From contig DASRGK010000008.1 in the NCBI GenBank assembly GCA_035651055.1, positions 1-50,109 on the forward strand: DNA of 50,109 nt, given 5' to 3'. Within the stretch, counting starts at the first letter, position 1. The number at the start of each line of letters is the position of its first letter. A model generated the notes under the pieces. It ran no database searches. It had not been told where the DNA came from and saw only the letters and a list, made by a program, of their open reading frames with translations. This document shows, piece after piece, positions 25,148-33,455 of this stretch. This DNA comes from JAFKKF01 sp035651055. Its GTDB lineage: Bacteria > Pseudomonadota > Alphaproteobacteria > Rhizobiales > Kaistiaceae. The position numbers and the translations under genes were made by a program.

Positions 25148-25923
25148 TGGCGAGGTATCTTATTGAAAATACGATAGAAATTGTCCGTAGTCCGCGCCGC
25201 GATCACGTCCGGCGCGAGGCCTTTGACCTCGGCGAGGATGCGTGCCGTCTCGACCACGTAGGCCGGCTCGTTGCGCCGGCCGCGATGTGGGCCGGGCGCC
25301 AGATAGGGCGCGTCGGTCTCGACAAGCAGGCGGTCGAGCGGCACTTCCGCCGCAATCGCGCGCAGCTCGTCCGACCGCTTGAAGGTGAGGATGCCCGAGA
25401 ACGAGATAAAGGCGCCAAGCTCGAGGCCGCGGAGCGCCAGGGCGCGGCCGGAGGCGAAGCAGTGCAGGATCGCCGGGAAGGGCCCCTTCCCCGCTTCCTC
25501 GGTGAGGATCGCGGCGATGTCGTCGTCGGCATCGCGGGCATGGATGACGAGCGGCAGGCCGGTCTGCCGCGCGGCGCCGATATGCCGGCGGAAGCCCGCC
25601 GTCTGGGCCGCGCGCGGGGAATTGTCGTAGTGGTAGTCGAGGCCGGCCTCGCCGATCGCGACCACCTTCGGATCGGCGGCGATGCGGACCAGGTCCTCGG
25701 TGGTGACGTCCGGCTCCTCGGCGGCGTTGTGCGGATGCGTGCCGATCGAGCAATAGACGTTGTCGTAGCGCTCCGTCAGCGCCTTCAGCGCCGGATAACG
25801 CGCCACCCGCGTCGAGATCGTCACCATCGGCCCGACGCCGGCAGCGCGGGCCCGCCGGACTACTTCATCGCGGTCGGCGTCGAAGTCCGGAAAGTCGAGA
25901 TGGCAATGGCTGTCGGCAAGCAT
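25144..25923 (-). CDS. tatD: TatD family metal-dependent hydrolase (DNase)
   Basis: 259 residues from the ATG at 25923, which begins MLADSHCHLDFPDFD. An in-frame extension upstream is not family-like. TIM-barrel metal hydrolase with 3'-5' exonuclease activity in characterised members. Metal ligands: HCH in SHCHLDF, E in AIGEAGLDYHYD, H in VIHARDAD, H in ILHCFASG, and D in LLVETDAPYLAPGP. It is coupled to the MBL gene downstream and divergent from the GT90 gene. The homologue beside metG is often called ycfH/yabD. Confidence 0.93.
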   Translation of the reverse strand: MLADSHCHLDFPDFDADRDEVVRRARAAGVGPMVTISTRVARYPALKALTERYDNVYCSIGTHPHNAAEEPDVTTEDLVRIAADPKVVAIGEAGLDYHYDNSPRAAQTAGFRRHIGAARQTGLPLVIHARDADDDIAAILTEEAGKGPFPAILHCFASGRALALRGLELGAFISFSGILTFKRSDELRAIAAEVPLDRLLVETDAPYLAPGPHRGRRNEPAYVVETARILAEVKGLAPDVIAARTTDNFYRIFNKIPRQ

Positions 25924-26170
25924 GCGGCGGAACGTGAGCGGGAGGACCGGGCTGGCGGCGCCCTTCCTAGACCGCGCGCTGCGGCCTGTCGACAAGCGCG
26001 GTCTGCCCCCGCCGAAGGCGCATTGCGGTGGCCGCTGGACGCAGGCCGGAGGCGGCACTAGCGTCCGCGCTTCACCAGGCACGGATTCCAGCCGATTGGC
26101 CGAGACTGCCGGCAAATATCCCTATATCCCCCGGATCGCACGGTGGGGCTTCCTGCTCAGCTGGATCAAC
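25924..26170. other. Divergent intergenic region, tatD / GT90 gene
   Basis: 247 bases between the tatD ATG and the chosen GT90 ATG. It is less extreme in GC near 26110-26140 (AATATCCCTATATCCC), where a promoter for the glycosyltransferase could lie, but no clear -35/-10 pair was found. Open frames run through it on both strands without family-like sequence. Confidence 0.4.
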
Positions 26171-27127
26171 ATGGCGATCCCGCCGACGACGCGGCTGAAG
26201 CCGTTTTCGCGGATGGTCGACCGGAGCCAGTTGGCGCCTGACATCGTGCGGCTTGCCAAGGACGGCAGGCGCCTGGTGGTCGAGGCCGGGCTCTCGCGGG
26301 CGTACCGGGACGAGCGGCTCTACGGAACGATCTGGAAGCGCCTGCCGGTGATGGTCCGGCTCTTCGCGCTGACCGGCGAATCGGTCCGCGAAGCCTTTGC
26401 CGACCTCGGCGATGCCAGCTGGCAGGCTGGCGCCCTCTCCTTCTGCTCGGCGCTCGGCGATGCGATCCTGGTGCCCGACCGGCAGTTCTTCTCGACCGAC
26501 GCGCACCGGCATTTCCGCGAGCTCGCCGCCGCGCACGCGCATAACTGGGACCGGCGCAGCGATGTCGTCCTCTGGCGCGGCAACCTGAGCGGCGAAGGCG
26601 TCACGCCCGCGAATGTCGAGGCCTGCGACTCAGACAACCCCGCCCTCCTCGCCCGCATCCGGCTCTGCCTGAAATTGCGAGGCGTGGCCGGAGCCGACGT
26701 GAAGGTGCCGCGGGGCCGCATCAGCCGCGACAACCCCGCTGCGGCTGCCGCGCTGGATCAGGCCGGAATCCTCGGCGATTTCGTCCGCCAGGAAGAATGG
26801 GTCAACCGGAAATTCGCCATCGATATCGACGGCTTCTCGAACGCCTGGGTCAACTTCTACGTCCGGCTTGTCCTCGGCTGCTGCGTCATCAAGGTCGCGT
26901 CGGGCAACGGCTATCGCCAGTGGTACTACGGCGACCTCGTGCCGTGGCGGCACTACGTGCCGGTCGCCAGCGACATGAGCGACCTCGTCGAGAAGGTCGA
27001 ATGGTGCCGCACGCATGACCGCGAGGCCCGCGCCATCGGCGAGGCCGGGCAGGCCTTCGCGCTCTCCCATACGGTGGCGAGCGAAACGGTCGCCGCCGTG
27101 CGGCGGATCGAGGCGGCGCTGGGCTAG
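26171..27127 (+). CDS. Glycosyltransferase family 90 (CAP10/LpsA-like)
   Basis: 318 residues from the ATG at 26171; the frame is open further upstream without recognisable sequence. The C-terminal part has the CAP10/GT90 pattern: KFAIDIDGFSNAWVNFYVRL, then GCCVIKVASGNGYRQWYYGD, then LVPWRHYVPVASDMSDLVEK and VEWCRTHD. VLWRGNLSGEGVTP near residue 125 is the WRG motif of this family. Characterised members add glucose, galactose or xylose to lipooligosaccharide or capsule. It stands alone on the plus strand among minus-strand housekeeping genes, with its stop sharing CTAG with metG, so it may be a separate acquisition. The acceptor is unknown. Confidence 0.8.
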   Translation: MAIPPTTRLKPFSRMVDRSQLAPDIVRLAKDGRRLVVEAGLSRAYRDERLYGTIWKRLPVMVRLFALTGESVREAFADLGDASWQAGALSFCSALGDAILVPDRQFFSTDAHRHFRELAAAHAHNWDRRSDVVLWRGNLSGEGVTPANVEACDSDNPALLARIRLCLKLRGVAGADVKVPRGRISRDNPAAAAALDQAGILGDFVRQEEWVNRKFAIDIDGFSNAWVNFYVRLVLGCCVIKVASGNGYRQWYYGDLVPWRHYVPVASDMSDLVEKVEWCRTHDREARAIGEAGQAFALSHTVASETVAAVRRIEAALG

Positions 27128-28674
27128 GCGGGCTCGGCCTTTTCGACGTAGCGCGGGAAGACGCCCTGCGGCGTGGGCAAAGACGCGCCGGACTTCAGCC
27201 GCCCGCCCGGGCCGAGCGAAGCGAACCCGCGGGCCGCGGGATCGACGCCGAGCAGGGTGAGAAGCCGCTCCGCCGAGGCCGGCATTACCGGCTGCACCAG
27301 GATCACCACCTGGCGCAGGATTTCGGCGGTGACGTAAAGCACCGCCTCCATGCGCGCCGGGTCGGTCTTCCGCAGTTCCCACGGAGCCGCGGCGGCGAAA
27401 TACCGGTTGGCGTCGGCTACCAGCGCCCAGATGGCGTTGAGGGCGAGGTGAATCTGCTGCGTCTCCATCGCGGTCCGGCAGGCCGGGAGGAGCGCGTCGG
27501 CAGCGGCGAGCAGGCGCTCGTCCTCGGCCGTCAGCTTGGCCGCCTTCGGCAGGACGCCGCCGCAGTTCCGCGCGATCATCGACAGCGAGCGCTGCGCGAG
27601 ATTGCCGAGATCGTTCGCCAGGTCGGCGTTGATCCGCTGCACGATCGCCTCGTGGCTGTAGCTGCCGTCCTGGCCGAAGGGGACCTCGCGGAGGAAGAAG
27701 TAGCGGACGGCATCGACGCCGTATTCCGCGATGAGGCCGAGCGGGTCGATGACGTTGCCGACCGACTTCGACATCTTCTCGCCGCGGTTGAACAGGAACC
27801 CGTGGGCAAAGACGCGGTGCGGCAGGGCGATCCCCGCCGACATCAGGAACGCCGGCCAATAGACCGCGTGAAAGCGGACGATATCCTTGCCGATGACGTG
27901 CAGGTCCGCCGGCCAGTAACGGGCGAACTGCCCCTGATCGTCCGGGAAGCCGACGCCGGTTATGTAGTTGGTGAGCGCGTCGACCCAGACATACATCACG
28001 TGCCGCGGATCGTCCGGGACCGGGATGCCCCAGTCGAAGGTCGTCCGCGAGATCGACAGGTCCTTCAGCCCGCCCTTGACGAAGCTGACCACCTCGTTGC
28101 GGCGCTCGTCCGGACCGATGAAATCGGGATGCGCCTCGTACCAGGCCAGAAGCCTCTCCTGATATGCTGAGAGGCGAAAGAAGTAGCTCTCCTCCTCCAC
28201 CCACTCGACCGGGGTTCCCTGCGGCCCGTAGCGGACATTGTCGGCGCGGACCTCGGTCTCCGATTCGGCGTAGTAGGCTTCGTCGCGGACCGAGTACCAG
28301 CCGGCATAGGCGTCCTTGTAGATGTCGCCGTTCGCCGCCATCCGCCGCCAGATTTCCTGCGAGGCGCGGTAATGGCGGGGCTCGGTCGTGCGGATGTAGT
28401 CGTCGTTGGAGCAGTTGAGTGCCGCCACCATCTCCTGGAAGAGCGGCGTGTTGCGGTCGGCCAGCGCCCGCGGGGTGAGCCCCTCGCGCCCGGCCGTCTG
28501 CTTCATCTTGATGCCGTGCTCGTCCGTTCCGGTGAGGAAGAAGACGTCGCGTGCGTCGAGCCGCATGAAGCGGGCGATGGCGTCGGTCGCCAGGACCTCA
28601 TAGGCGTGGCCGACATGCGGCTTCCCGTTCGGGTAGGCAATCGCTGTGGTGATGTAGAATTTCTTCGCCGTCAT
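27124..28674 (-). CDS. metG: Methionyl-tRNA synthetase
   Basis: 516 residues from the ATG at 28674. Class I synthetase charging tRNA-Met. The HIGH motif is YPNGKPHVGHAYEVLATDAI, and the KMSKS motif is GEKMSKSVGNVIDP. GWYSVRDEAYYAESE occupies the place of the zinc knuckle and has no cysteine pairs, as in the MetG type without zinc. The anticodon-binding helical domain follows to the end, and the C-terminal EMAP-like tRNA-binding domain is absent. Upstream on the same strand are holB and tmk. Its stop overlaps that of the GT90 gene. Confidence 0.96.
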   Translation of the reverse strand: MTAKKFYITTAIAYPNGKPHVGHAYEVLATDAIARFMRLDARDVFFLTGTDEHGIKMKQTAGREGLTPRALADRNTPLFQEMVAALNCSNDDYIRTTEPRHYRASQEIWRRMAANGDIYKDAYAGWYSVRDEAYYAESETEVRADNVRYGPQGTPVEWVEEESYFFRLSAYQERLLAWYEAHPDFIGPDERRNEVVSFVKGGLKDLSISRTTFDWGIPVPDDPRHVMYVWVDALTNYITGVGFPDDQGQFARYWPADLHVIGKDIVRFHAVYWPAFLMSAGIALPHRVFAHGFLFNRGEKMSKSVGNVIDPLGLIAEYGVDAVRYFFLREVPFGQDGSYSHEAIVQRINADLANDLGNLAQRSLSMIARNCGGVLPKAAKLTAEDERLLAAADALLPACRTAMETQQIHLALNAIWALVADANRYFAAAAPWELRKTDPARMEAVLYVTAEILRQVVILVQPVMPASAERLLTLLGVDPAARGFASLGPGGRLKSGASLPTPQGVFPRYVEKAEPA

Positions 28675-28738
28675 CGCCGTTTGTCCGGTCAGAATTGCAC
28701 GCACGCGAATACCCGCCGGCCGGGCCGGCGGCGGCGTT

Positions 28739-29818
28739 TCACATTCGGGCGGCGTGGGCGAGCATCATCAGGGCTGACAGGACTGCCTGCTTGCGGTCGA
28801 GGTTGTATTCGTCGGTATCCGCGAAGGATTGGGCGGACTTTTCCCACACCTCGGCCCAGCGGACAAGCGGAACCGCCGAAATCCGCGACGGCACCGCCGC
28901 TTCCGTCCCGGGCTCCGGCTGGCGGCGGACGCGGCGGTCGAGCCAGGCGCGGAACAGGTCGAGGAACGCCCGGTAGGCATCCTCGGCGCCGCGGCTGCTG
29001 ACGGAATCGGCGAAGGCATGCATTTCGCCGATGTCGATGTCGGGGAGCGCGCGCACCAGCTTGGTGAAGGCGCGGTAGGTCTTGAGTCCGCCCTCCTCGA
29101 GAATCTGGATTGCGCGGCGGAGACTGCCCTCGGCGAGCGCTGCCGCGAGGTGGACGTCTTCCTCGTCCTCGCCGCGCCCCGTGAGCGCGAGCGCAATGCG
29201 TTCGGCGGGAAGCGGACCCAATTCCAGCCATCGCGAGCGCGAGCGGATCGTGGGCAGGAGCCTGCCCGGCGCGTGCGAGACGAGCAGGAACAGCGACCGC
29301 TCCGGCGGCTCTTCGAGCACCTTGAGGAGGGCGTTGGCCGCCGACGGGTTCATGTCGTCGGCGGGATCGACAACCGCGATCCGCCACCCCGCCTCGCCGC
29401 CGGTCGAACCGAAGAACGGGATCGTCCGCCGGACCTCGTCGACCGTGACCTGCGTCTTGTAGCGCTTGTTGTCCTCGTCCCAGGGGCGCTCGATGGTGAG
29501 AAGGTTCGGATGGGCCCGGCCGGCCACCTTGCGAAATGCCGGGGAGCCCGGTTCGACGGAGAGGTCGGCGGCCATCGTCACGGCCGGAGCGCGTGGATCG
29601 GGGTGGGCGAGGACGAAGCGGGCGAAGCGGTAGGCAAGCGTCGCCTTGCCGATCCCCTTCGTACCGCCGATCAGCCAGGCGTGATGCAGGCGACCGCTGC
29701 GATAGGCGTCGAGAAGCGTCCGCTCGGCTTCCGGATCGCCGCGCCACTCGGCCTGCGCCTCGGGCGCCGGCCAGTCGCCGATCCGGTCGAGCCGCTCGAT
29801 GGTCGCCGCGTCGGCCAT
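28739..29818 (-). CDS. holB: DNA polymerase III subunit delta'
   Basis: 359 residues from the ATG at 29818, which begins MADAATIERLDRIGDWPAP. It is the clamp-loader subunit. The AAA+ domain has GGTKGIGKATLAYRFARF in the P-loop position. GKA instead of GKS/T there fits a subunit that does not hydrolyse ATP. AVVDPADDMNPSAANALLKV, LEEPPERSLFLLVSHAPGRL and RSRSRWLELGPL are the sensor-region motifs. The zinc-binding cysteines of the E. coli protein are not seen. It lies 4 bases after tmk, as in many bacteria. Confidence 0.93.
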   Translation of the reverse strand: MADAATIERLDRIGDWPAPEAQAEWRGDPEAERTLLDAYRSGRLHHAWLIGGTKGIGKATLAYRFARFVLAHPDPRAPAVTMAADLSVEPGSPAFRKVAGRAHPNLLTIERPWDEDNKRYKTQVTVDEVRRTIPFFGSTGGEAGWRIAVVDPADDMNPSAANALLKVLEEPPERSLFLLVSHAPGRLLPTIRSRSRWLELGPLPAERIALALTGRGEDEEDVHLAAALAEGSLRRAIQILEEGGLKTYRAFTKLVRALPDIDIGEMHAFADSVSSRGAEDAYRAFLDLFRAWLDRRVRRQPEPGTEAAVPSRISAVPLVRWAEVWEKSAQSFADTDEYNLDRKQAVLSALMMLAHAARM

Positions 29819-29822
29819 CGCT

Positions 29823-30470
29823 TCAGGCGGCGCGCTGCAGGAAACGGCTGCGAACCGTATTCCAGATCGCCTCGGCGACCTCATCCTCGGGGCGCGCGGC
29901 GTCGACCAACACGCACCGTTCCGGTTCAAGCGCCGCGATATCGAGATAAGCTTGCCGCCGCTTCTCGTGCGCGGCAATCGCCTCGCCTTCGAACCGGTCG
30001 GGCCCCTCCCCGCCCGCCGCCGTCCGCGCCGCGATGCGTTTCAGTCCGGCCTCGACCGGGATGTCCAGAATGAAGGTGAGATCGGGACGGGTCGTGCCGA
30101 TGGTGATGCGGTCGAGCGAATCGAGGAATTTCCCGTCCACCCCGCCTCCGGCGCCCTGGTAAACGCGGGTCGAGTCGGCGAAGCGGTCGCAGAGCACCCA
30201 GCGTCCCTCCGCCAGGGCCGGGCGGATCAGGGTCTCGACGTGGTCGGCACGCGCCGCCGCGAAAAGCACCGCCTCGGTCTCCGCGCCGAGGGGCCGCGCG
30301 AGGCCGGAAAGAAGGACGCGGCGGATCGCTTCGGCGCTGGGCGTGCCGCCGGGTTCGCGCGTGACGGTCACGGACGCACCGGTGGCGGTAAGCCGGTCGG
30401 CAAGCCGGCGGATCTGGGTCGACTTCCCCGCGCCCTCGCCGCCTTCGAAGGTGATGAATTTGCCGCTCAC
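29823..30470 (-). CDS. tmk: Thymidylate kinase
   Basis: 215 residues from a GTG at 30470. It phosphorylates dTMP to dTDP. The P-loop is FITFEGGEGAGKSTQIRRLA. REPGGTPSAEAIRRVLL and LCDRFADSTRVYQGAGGGVD carry the DR(Y/F) motif and substrate-binding residues. The short LID region is near TAAGGEGPDRFEGEA. It is upstream of holB with a 4-base gap, and 66 bases separate its start from the end of rlpA, which is transcribed in the same direction. Confidence 0.95.
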   Translation of the reverse strand: MSGKFITFEGGEGAGKSTQIRRLADRLTATGASVTVTREPGGTPSAEAIRRVLLSGLARPLGAETEAVLFAAARADHVETLIRPALAEGRWVLCDRFADSTRVYQGAGGGVDGKFLDSLDRITIGTTRPDLTFILDIPVEAGLKRIAARTAAGGEGPDRFEGEAIAAHEKRRQAYLDIAALEPERCVLVDAARPEDEVAEAIWNTVRSRFLQRAA

Positions 30471-30536
30471 CCGTTTGTTGAACGGGCAGAGCGGGCGAGT
30501 GTCAAGCGAGGCCGGCGGCGCGGATTGTCCCGGCGC

Positions 30537-31610
30537 CTAGTGGACGAGGAAGGCGCCCGAAAGACCCGCATTCTCCGCAGCGCTGAGCACCGCTTCCGTC
30601 GAGATCGCCGGGTCGCTGATCGCCACCTTGATGGTGACAAGGTTGCCCGAGGCCGACCGGATCACCCTGCCGTAACGCTGGAATGTCCCCTCGGCGCGTG
30701 CGGCATTGTCGGGGTCGCCGAACGTGCCGAGCTGCACCACTCGCGCCGGCACTCGTCCCGCAGCCGCAAGATCGGCCGCCGCCGACTGCGCCGGCGTCGG
30801 CAACGGCGTCGCCGCGTAGGAAGAGGCAAACCCGGTGCGCATGATGAGCGGCCCGAGGCCGTCACCGTCGGTCGAGGTCGGCGCCGCCGGATCGGCGATG
30901 CCGAAGTCGACTAGGATCCGGCCCTTCCTCGGCGCTACGGCGCCAGCCGCGACCGCGACCGGGGGAGTGACGCTCCTTGCGCCAAAGGGCGAGTCGTCGA
31001 CCGCCCTGCCCGGTCCGCGATAGCTGGCCATCAGCATCCGCCGGTCGCTGCCGTCGAGTTTGGCGGGGCCGATATATTGCAGGCGCACTTTGGTGGTGCC
31101 CTTGCGCTTGAAGTCGAGCATCTCGGCGACCGACGCCGAAACGTCGATGATGCGGTCGTGCGCGTAGGGGCCGCGATCGTTGACGCGAACGACCACGGAA
31201 CGGCCGTTGGCGAGATTGGTGACGCGCACGTAGCTGGGCAGCGGCAGGGTCGGATGGGCGGCGGTCAGCTCACCCATGTCATAGACTTCGCCATTGGCAG
31301 TCCGCCGGCCATGAAAGTCGCGACCGTACCAGGAGGCGTAGCCGACTGCCGCGTAGTCCGGATTGTCGCGCGGCACGTAGGTCCTGCCCGCGATCCGGTA
31401 GGGTTCACCGAGCAGATAGCGCCCGCCGCCGCGCGGCATCTCGGAATTGTAGGCAAGGCGCGGGCTCGCCTCGACGCCATAGCCGTTGTCGGCAAACGTG
31501 TCGGTGAAGGAAGGCATCGCGCCACAGGCGGCCAGCATGCTGACGCCGGCCACCATGGCGCCCAGGCGCAACGCAACGGCGAATTGGGAACCTCCGGGCC
31601 GCCGCCGCAT
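30537..31610 (-). CDS. rlpA: RlpA-type septal lipoprotein / lytic transglycosylase with SPOR domain
   Basis: 357 residues. Lipoprotein signal with lipobox LAAC and lipidation at C29. The double-psi beta-barrel domain at about 85-185 reads GYASWYGRDFHGRRTANGEV, TAAHPTLPLPSYVRVTNLAN and VRVNDRGPYAHDRIIDVS. H and D in these motifs are the likely catalytic residues, as in Pseudomonas RlpA, which cleaves denuded glycan strands at septa. A Pro/Ala-rich linker leads to a C-terminal SPOR domain from about 280 (VPARVVQLGTFGDPDNAARA) that targets the septum. Upstream lie an inverted repeat and a CtrA-like site. Confidence 0.94.
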   Translation of the reverse strand: MRRRPGGSQFAVALRLGAMVAGVSMLAACGAMPSFTDTFADNGYGVEASPRLAYNSEMPRGGGRYLLGEPYRIAGRTYVPRDNPDYAAVGYASWYGRDFHGRRTANGEVYDMGELTAAHPTLPLPSYVRVTNLANGRSVVVRVNDRGPYAHDRIIDVSASVAEMLDFKRKGTTKVRLQYIGPAKLDGSDRRMLMASYRGPGRAVDDSPFGARSVTPPVAVAAGAVAPRKGRILVDFGIADPAAPTSTDGDGLGPLIMRTGFASSYAATPLPTPAQSAAADLAAAGRVPARVVQLGTFGDPDNAARAEGTFQRYGRVIRSASGNLVTIKVAISDPAISTEAVLSAAENAGLSGAFLVH

Positions 31611-31634
31611 CGTCAGCGGGCCGCCGTCGGTTCA

Positions 31635-31654
31635 TTTGCCAAAGCCTTGGCAAA
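31635..31654. repeat. Perfect inverted repeat in the rlpA upstream region
   Basis: TTTGCCAA and TTGGCAAA, perfect 8-base arms around AGCC, lie 25-44 bases before the rlpA start. The position suits an operator, or a leader hairpin near the ribosome-binding site. No regulator can be named from the sequence. Confidence 0.6.
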
Positions 31655-31757
31655 CTGCCGTGCACTTACTCCTGTTACGCGACTGGATTTCTTCACGCCC
31701 CGGCCCCCGCGTCGTGCCCGTCGTTACAATTGATTGACCTAGTCTATGAATCAATCG

Positions 31758-31771
31758 TTAACGAAGGTTAA
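31758..31771. promoter_or_regulatory. CtrA-like site upstream of rlpA
   Basis: TTAA-N6-TTAA with a following C, in GTTAACGAAGGTTAACG. The published CtrA consensus has TTAA-N7-TTAA, so the spacing is one base short. Next to it, TTGATT and AATCAA form a 6-base dyad at about 31731-31756. The stretch 31720-31775 is AT-rich and probably contains the rlpA promoter on the minus strand. Confidence 0.3.
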
Positions 31772-31832
31772 CGAGTGGACCATATCGGCAGTGCCCTTGG
31801 CAAGCCGGCCGCCGCGAGGCCGGGGCGTCGGG

Positions 31833-32615
31833 CTACTGCGAGGGCGGCGGAGCGAGCCAATCCGCGATAAGCCCCGGCAGCGAGGCTGCGCCCGCTCCGG
31901 ACGCCCCGGAATCTGCCGGCACGAAACGGTTGCCGGCATTCCGCGCGAACAGGTTGGCGAAGCGCGACGCCGTCATGTAGTCGCCGGCGCCCGCCACCCA
32001 GAGGACCGGCACGCCGAGCTTGCGGAGCTTGGCTCCGAGCGCCAGCGGACCGGCCGGATCGACGAAGTCGAGATAGGCGAGCGAGGAGGCGTTGACGTTG
32101 ATCGGCCACCCGTCTGCGGCGCGGTCGACGTAGCGCACGCGGGAATTGCCCTGCCCGTAAAGTGTTGCCGCCCGAGCCGCGGCGATCCGCCAGGCGACGT
32201 CCGGCTGGCGCGCCAGCAGCGAAAGATCGAGCACCGGACCGAGGACGACCACGCCGGCAAGGCCGGGATGCCCCTGCGCGAACACCAGGGCGGCGCGGGC
32301 GCCGATGCCCTTCCCGGCCACCAGAACCCGCGGCACGCCCTCCCCGGCCAGCTTTGTGACCGACGCCTCCACCGCCTGGAGGCAATCGGCGAGCCGGGCA
32401 TCGTACATGCGCGTGCGCGCCCAGCACATTTCGGGCGTGGCAACGACAAAATCCGCCGCGGTTAGCGCGTCTTTCACGGCGGCGAGGTCGGCCGGGCTCT
32501 CCGCCTTGTCGTGCAGAAGGACGATGCCGACCCGGTCGGCCGCCCAACTCGAAGCGGCGCCGACGATCGACCAGGCCAGGATTGCGAGGACGAACTGGAT
32601 GCGGGTTGTCGCCAT
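31833..32615 (-). CDS. Secreted alpha/beta-hydrolase-like protein lacking the serine nucleophile
   Basis: 260 residues from the ATG at 32615, preceded by GGAGGA; a TTG at 32633 is in frame. Signal peptide with predicted cleavage after A25 (ASSWA). The core looks like an alpha/beta hydrolase: RVGIVLLHDK, then VPRVLVAGKGIGARAALVFA at the nucleophile elbow, then GVPVLWVAGAGDYMTASRFA for the acid strand. The elbow reads G-K-G-I-G, with glycine where GxSxG has serine. The usual C-terminal histidine is also not evident in GNRFVPADSG. It resembles DUF3530-type proteins. It may be a non-catalytic relative. Confidence 0.65.
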   Translation of the reverse strand: MATTRIQFVLAILAWSIVGAASSWAADRVGIVLLHDKAESPADLAAVKDALTAADFVVATPEMCWARTRMYDARLADCLQAVEASVTKLAGEGVPRVLVAGKGIGARAALVFAQGHPGLAGVVVLGPVLDLSLLARQPDVAWRIAAARAATLYGQGNSRVRYVDRAADGWPINVNASSLAYLDFVDPAGPLALGAKLRKLGVPVLWVAGAGDYMTASRFANLFARNAGNRFVPADSGASGAGAASLPGLIADWLAPPPSQ

Positions 32616-32837
32616 GATACGCCTGTCCTCCAACGCGCAGCACAGCCTATGCCATCAGGACGGATCGGGTAAGGGTGGAGAGTCTGCGCGGACGGATCGG
32701 ACGACTGCAACTGCCGGCGATATCGCGACCGCGCCTCCCCGGCGTCGATCCGCCAGGGGCGGAAGCTCCGCTTTCCGGGCAGCGGAATGGTTAACCGCCG
32801 CGCGCCTCCGCCGGCGGCGGAGCTCGGCCGCCCGCGG
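32616..32837. other. Intergenic region between methyltransferase and alpha/beta-hydrolase-like gene
   Basis: 222 bases. Contains TTAACCAT on the minus strand (32787-32794), the 8-base form of the CtrA motif, about 170 bases before the hydrolase-like gene. No gene or clear terminator was seen. Confidence 0.3.
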
Positions 32838-33455
32838 TTACGGTAGGCGCTCGAACACGCCATAGATGAATTTCTGGACGGCGCCGCGCGGGGTCACATG
32901 CTCCTCGCGTGACTCTGACAGGAGTCGAAAGCCCGCTCCCAGACGCGCTGCCAGCGTTTCTCCGCTGTACCGCTGAACCGGCAGGCCGCTGCATTTCGCC
33001 GGTCCGTCGAGGGCGAACGTCGCAATGATCGCCGTTCCGCCCGGCGGCAGCGCCTTGCCGAGCGCGGCGATATAGGCCGCCTGATCGTCCGGCTCCGTCA
33101 GGAAATGAAAGACGGCCCGATCATGCCAGACGTCCCACGTCCGCTCGGGCTGCCATCGGGTGATGTCGGCGTCGATGAACCGGACCGCGGCGCCGGCGGG
33201 CCCGAGCCGGACGCGCAGGCGATCGAGGGCGGTCGCTGAAATATCGAGCGCGGTCAGATCGCGGAACCCTTCGGCCAGCAGCCCCTCGATGAGGCGCGAA
33301 GTGCCGGCCCCGATGTCGATGATCGCGGCTCCTTTTCCGTGCGCGCTGGCGTTGATGAGGGCGGGACTCCGCACCGGGCGCGCTTGGTACCAGCTGACCT
33401 CATCCTCGGGAGTGGCCGCATAGACCCTCTCCCAGTGGCCGCGGCGGTCGCTCAC
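32838..33455 (-). CDS. Class I SAM-dependent methyltransferase
   Basis: 205 residues from a GTG that overlaps the stop of the upstream cyclase gene (GTGA). Rossmann-fold methyltransferase: motif I is GAAIIDIGAGTSRLIEGLLA, the acidic end of strand 2 is LTALDISATALDRLR, and VRFIDADITRW and WDVWHDRAVFHFLTEP follow. The N-terminal RGHWERVYAATPEDEVSWYQ is characteristic of a family of small-molecule methyltransferases of the thiopurine/tellurite-like group, as I recall it. The substrate is unknown. Translational coupling to an adenylate cyclase is notable, though a functional link is not shown. Confidence 0.85.
   Translation of the reverse strand: MSDRRGHWERVYAATPEDEVSWYQARPVRSPALINASAHGKGAAIIDIGAGTSRLIEGLLAEGFRDLTALDISATALDRLRVRLGPAGAAVRFIDADITRWQPERTWDVWHDRAVFHFLTEPDDQAAYIAALGKALPPGGTAIIATFALDGPAKCSGLPVQRYSGETLAARLGAGFRLLSESREEHVTPRGAVQKFIYGVFERLP

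Noticed and set aside
25924..26115. 64-residue N-terminal extension of TatD
   Set aside because: The extension has no family-like sequence, and TatD proteins start at the metal-binding SHCHLDF segment near residue 4.
32787..32794. TTAACCAT (CtrA 8-mer) as a site for the hydrolase-like gene
   Set aside because: An 8-base match alone, about 170 bases from the gene, is weak. It is kept only as a note in the intergenic entry.
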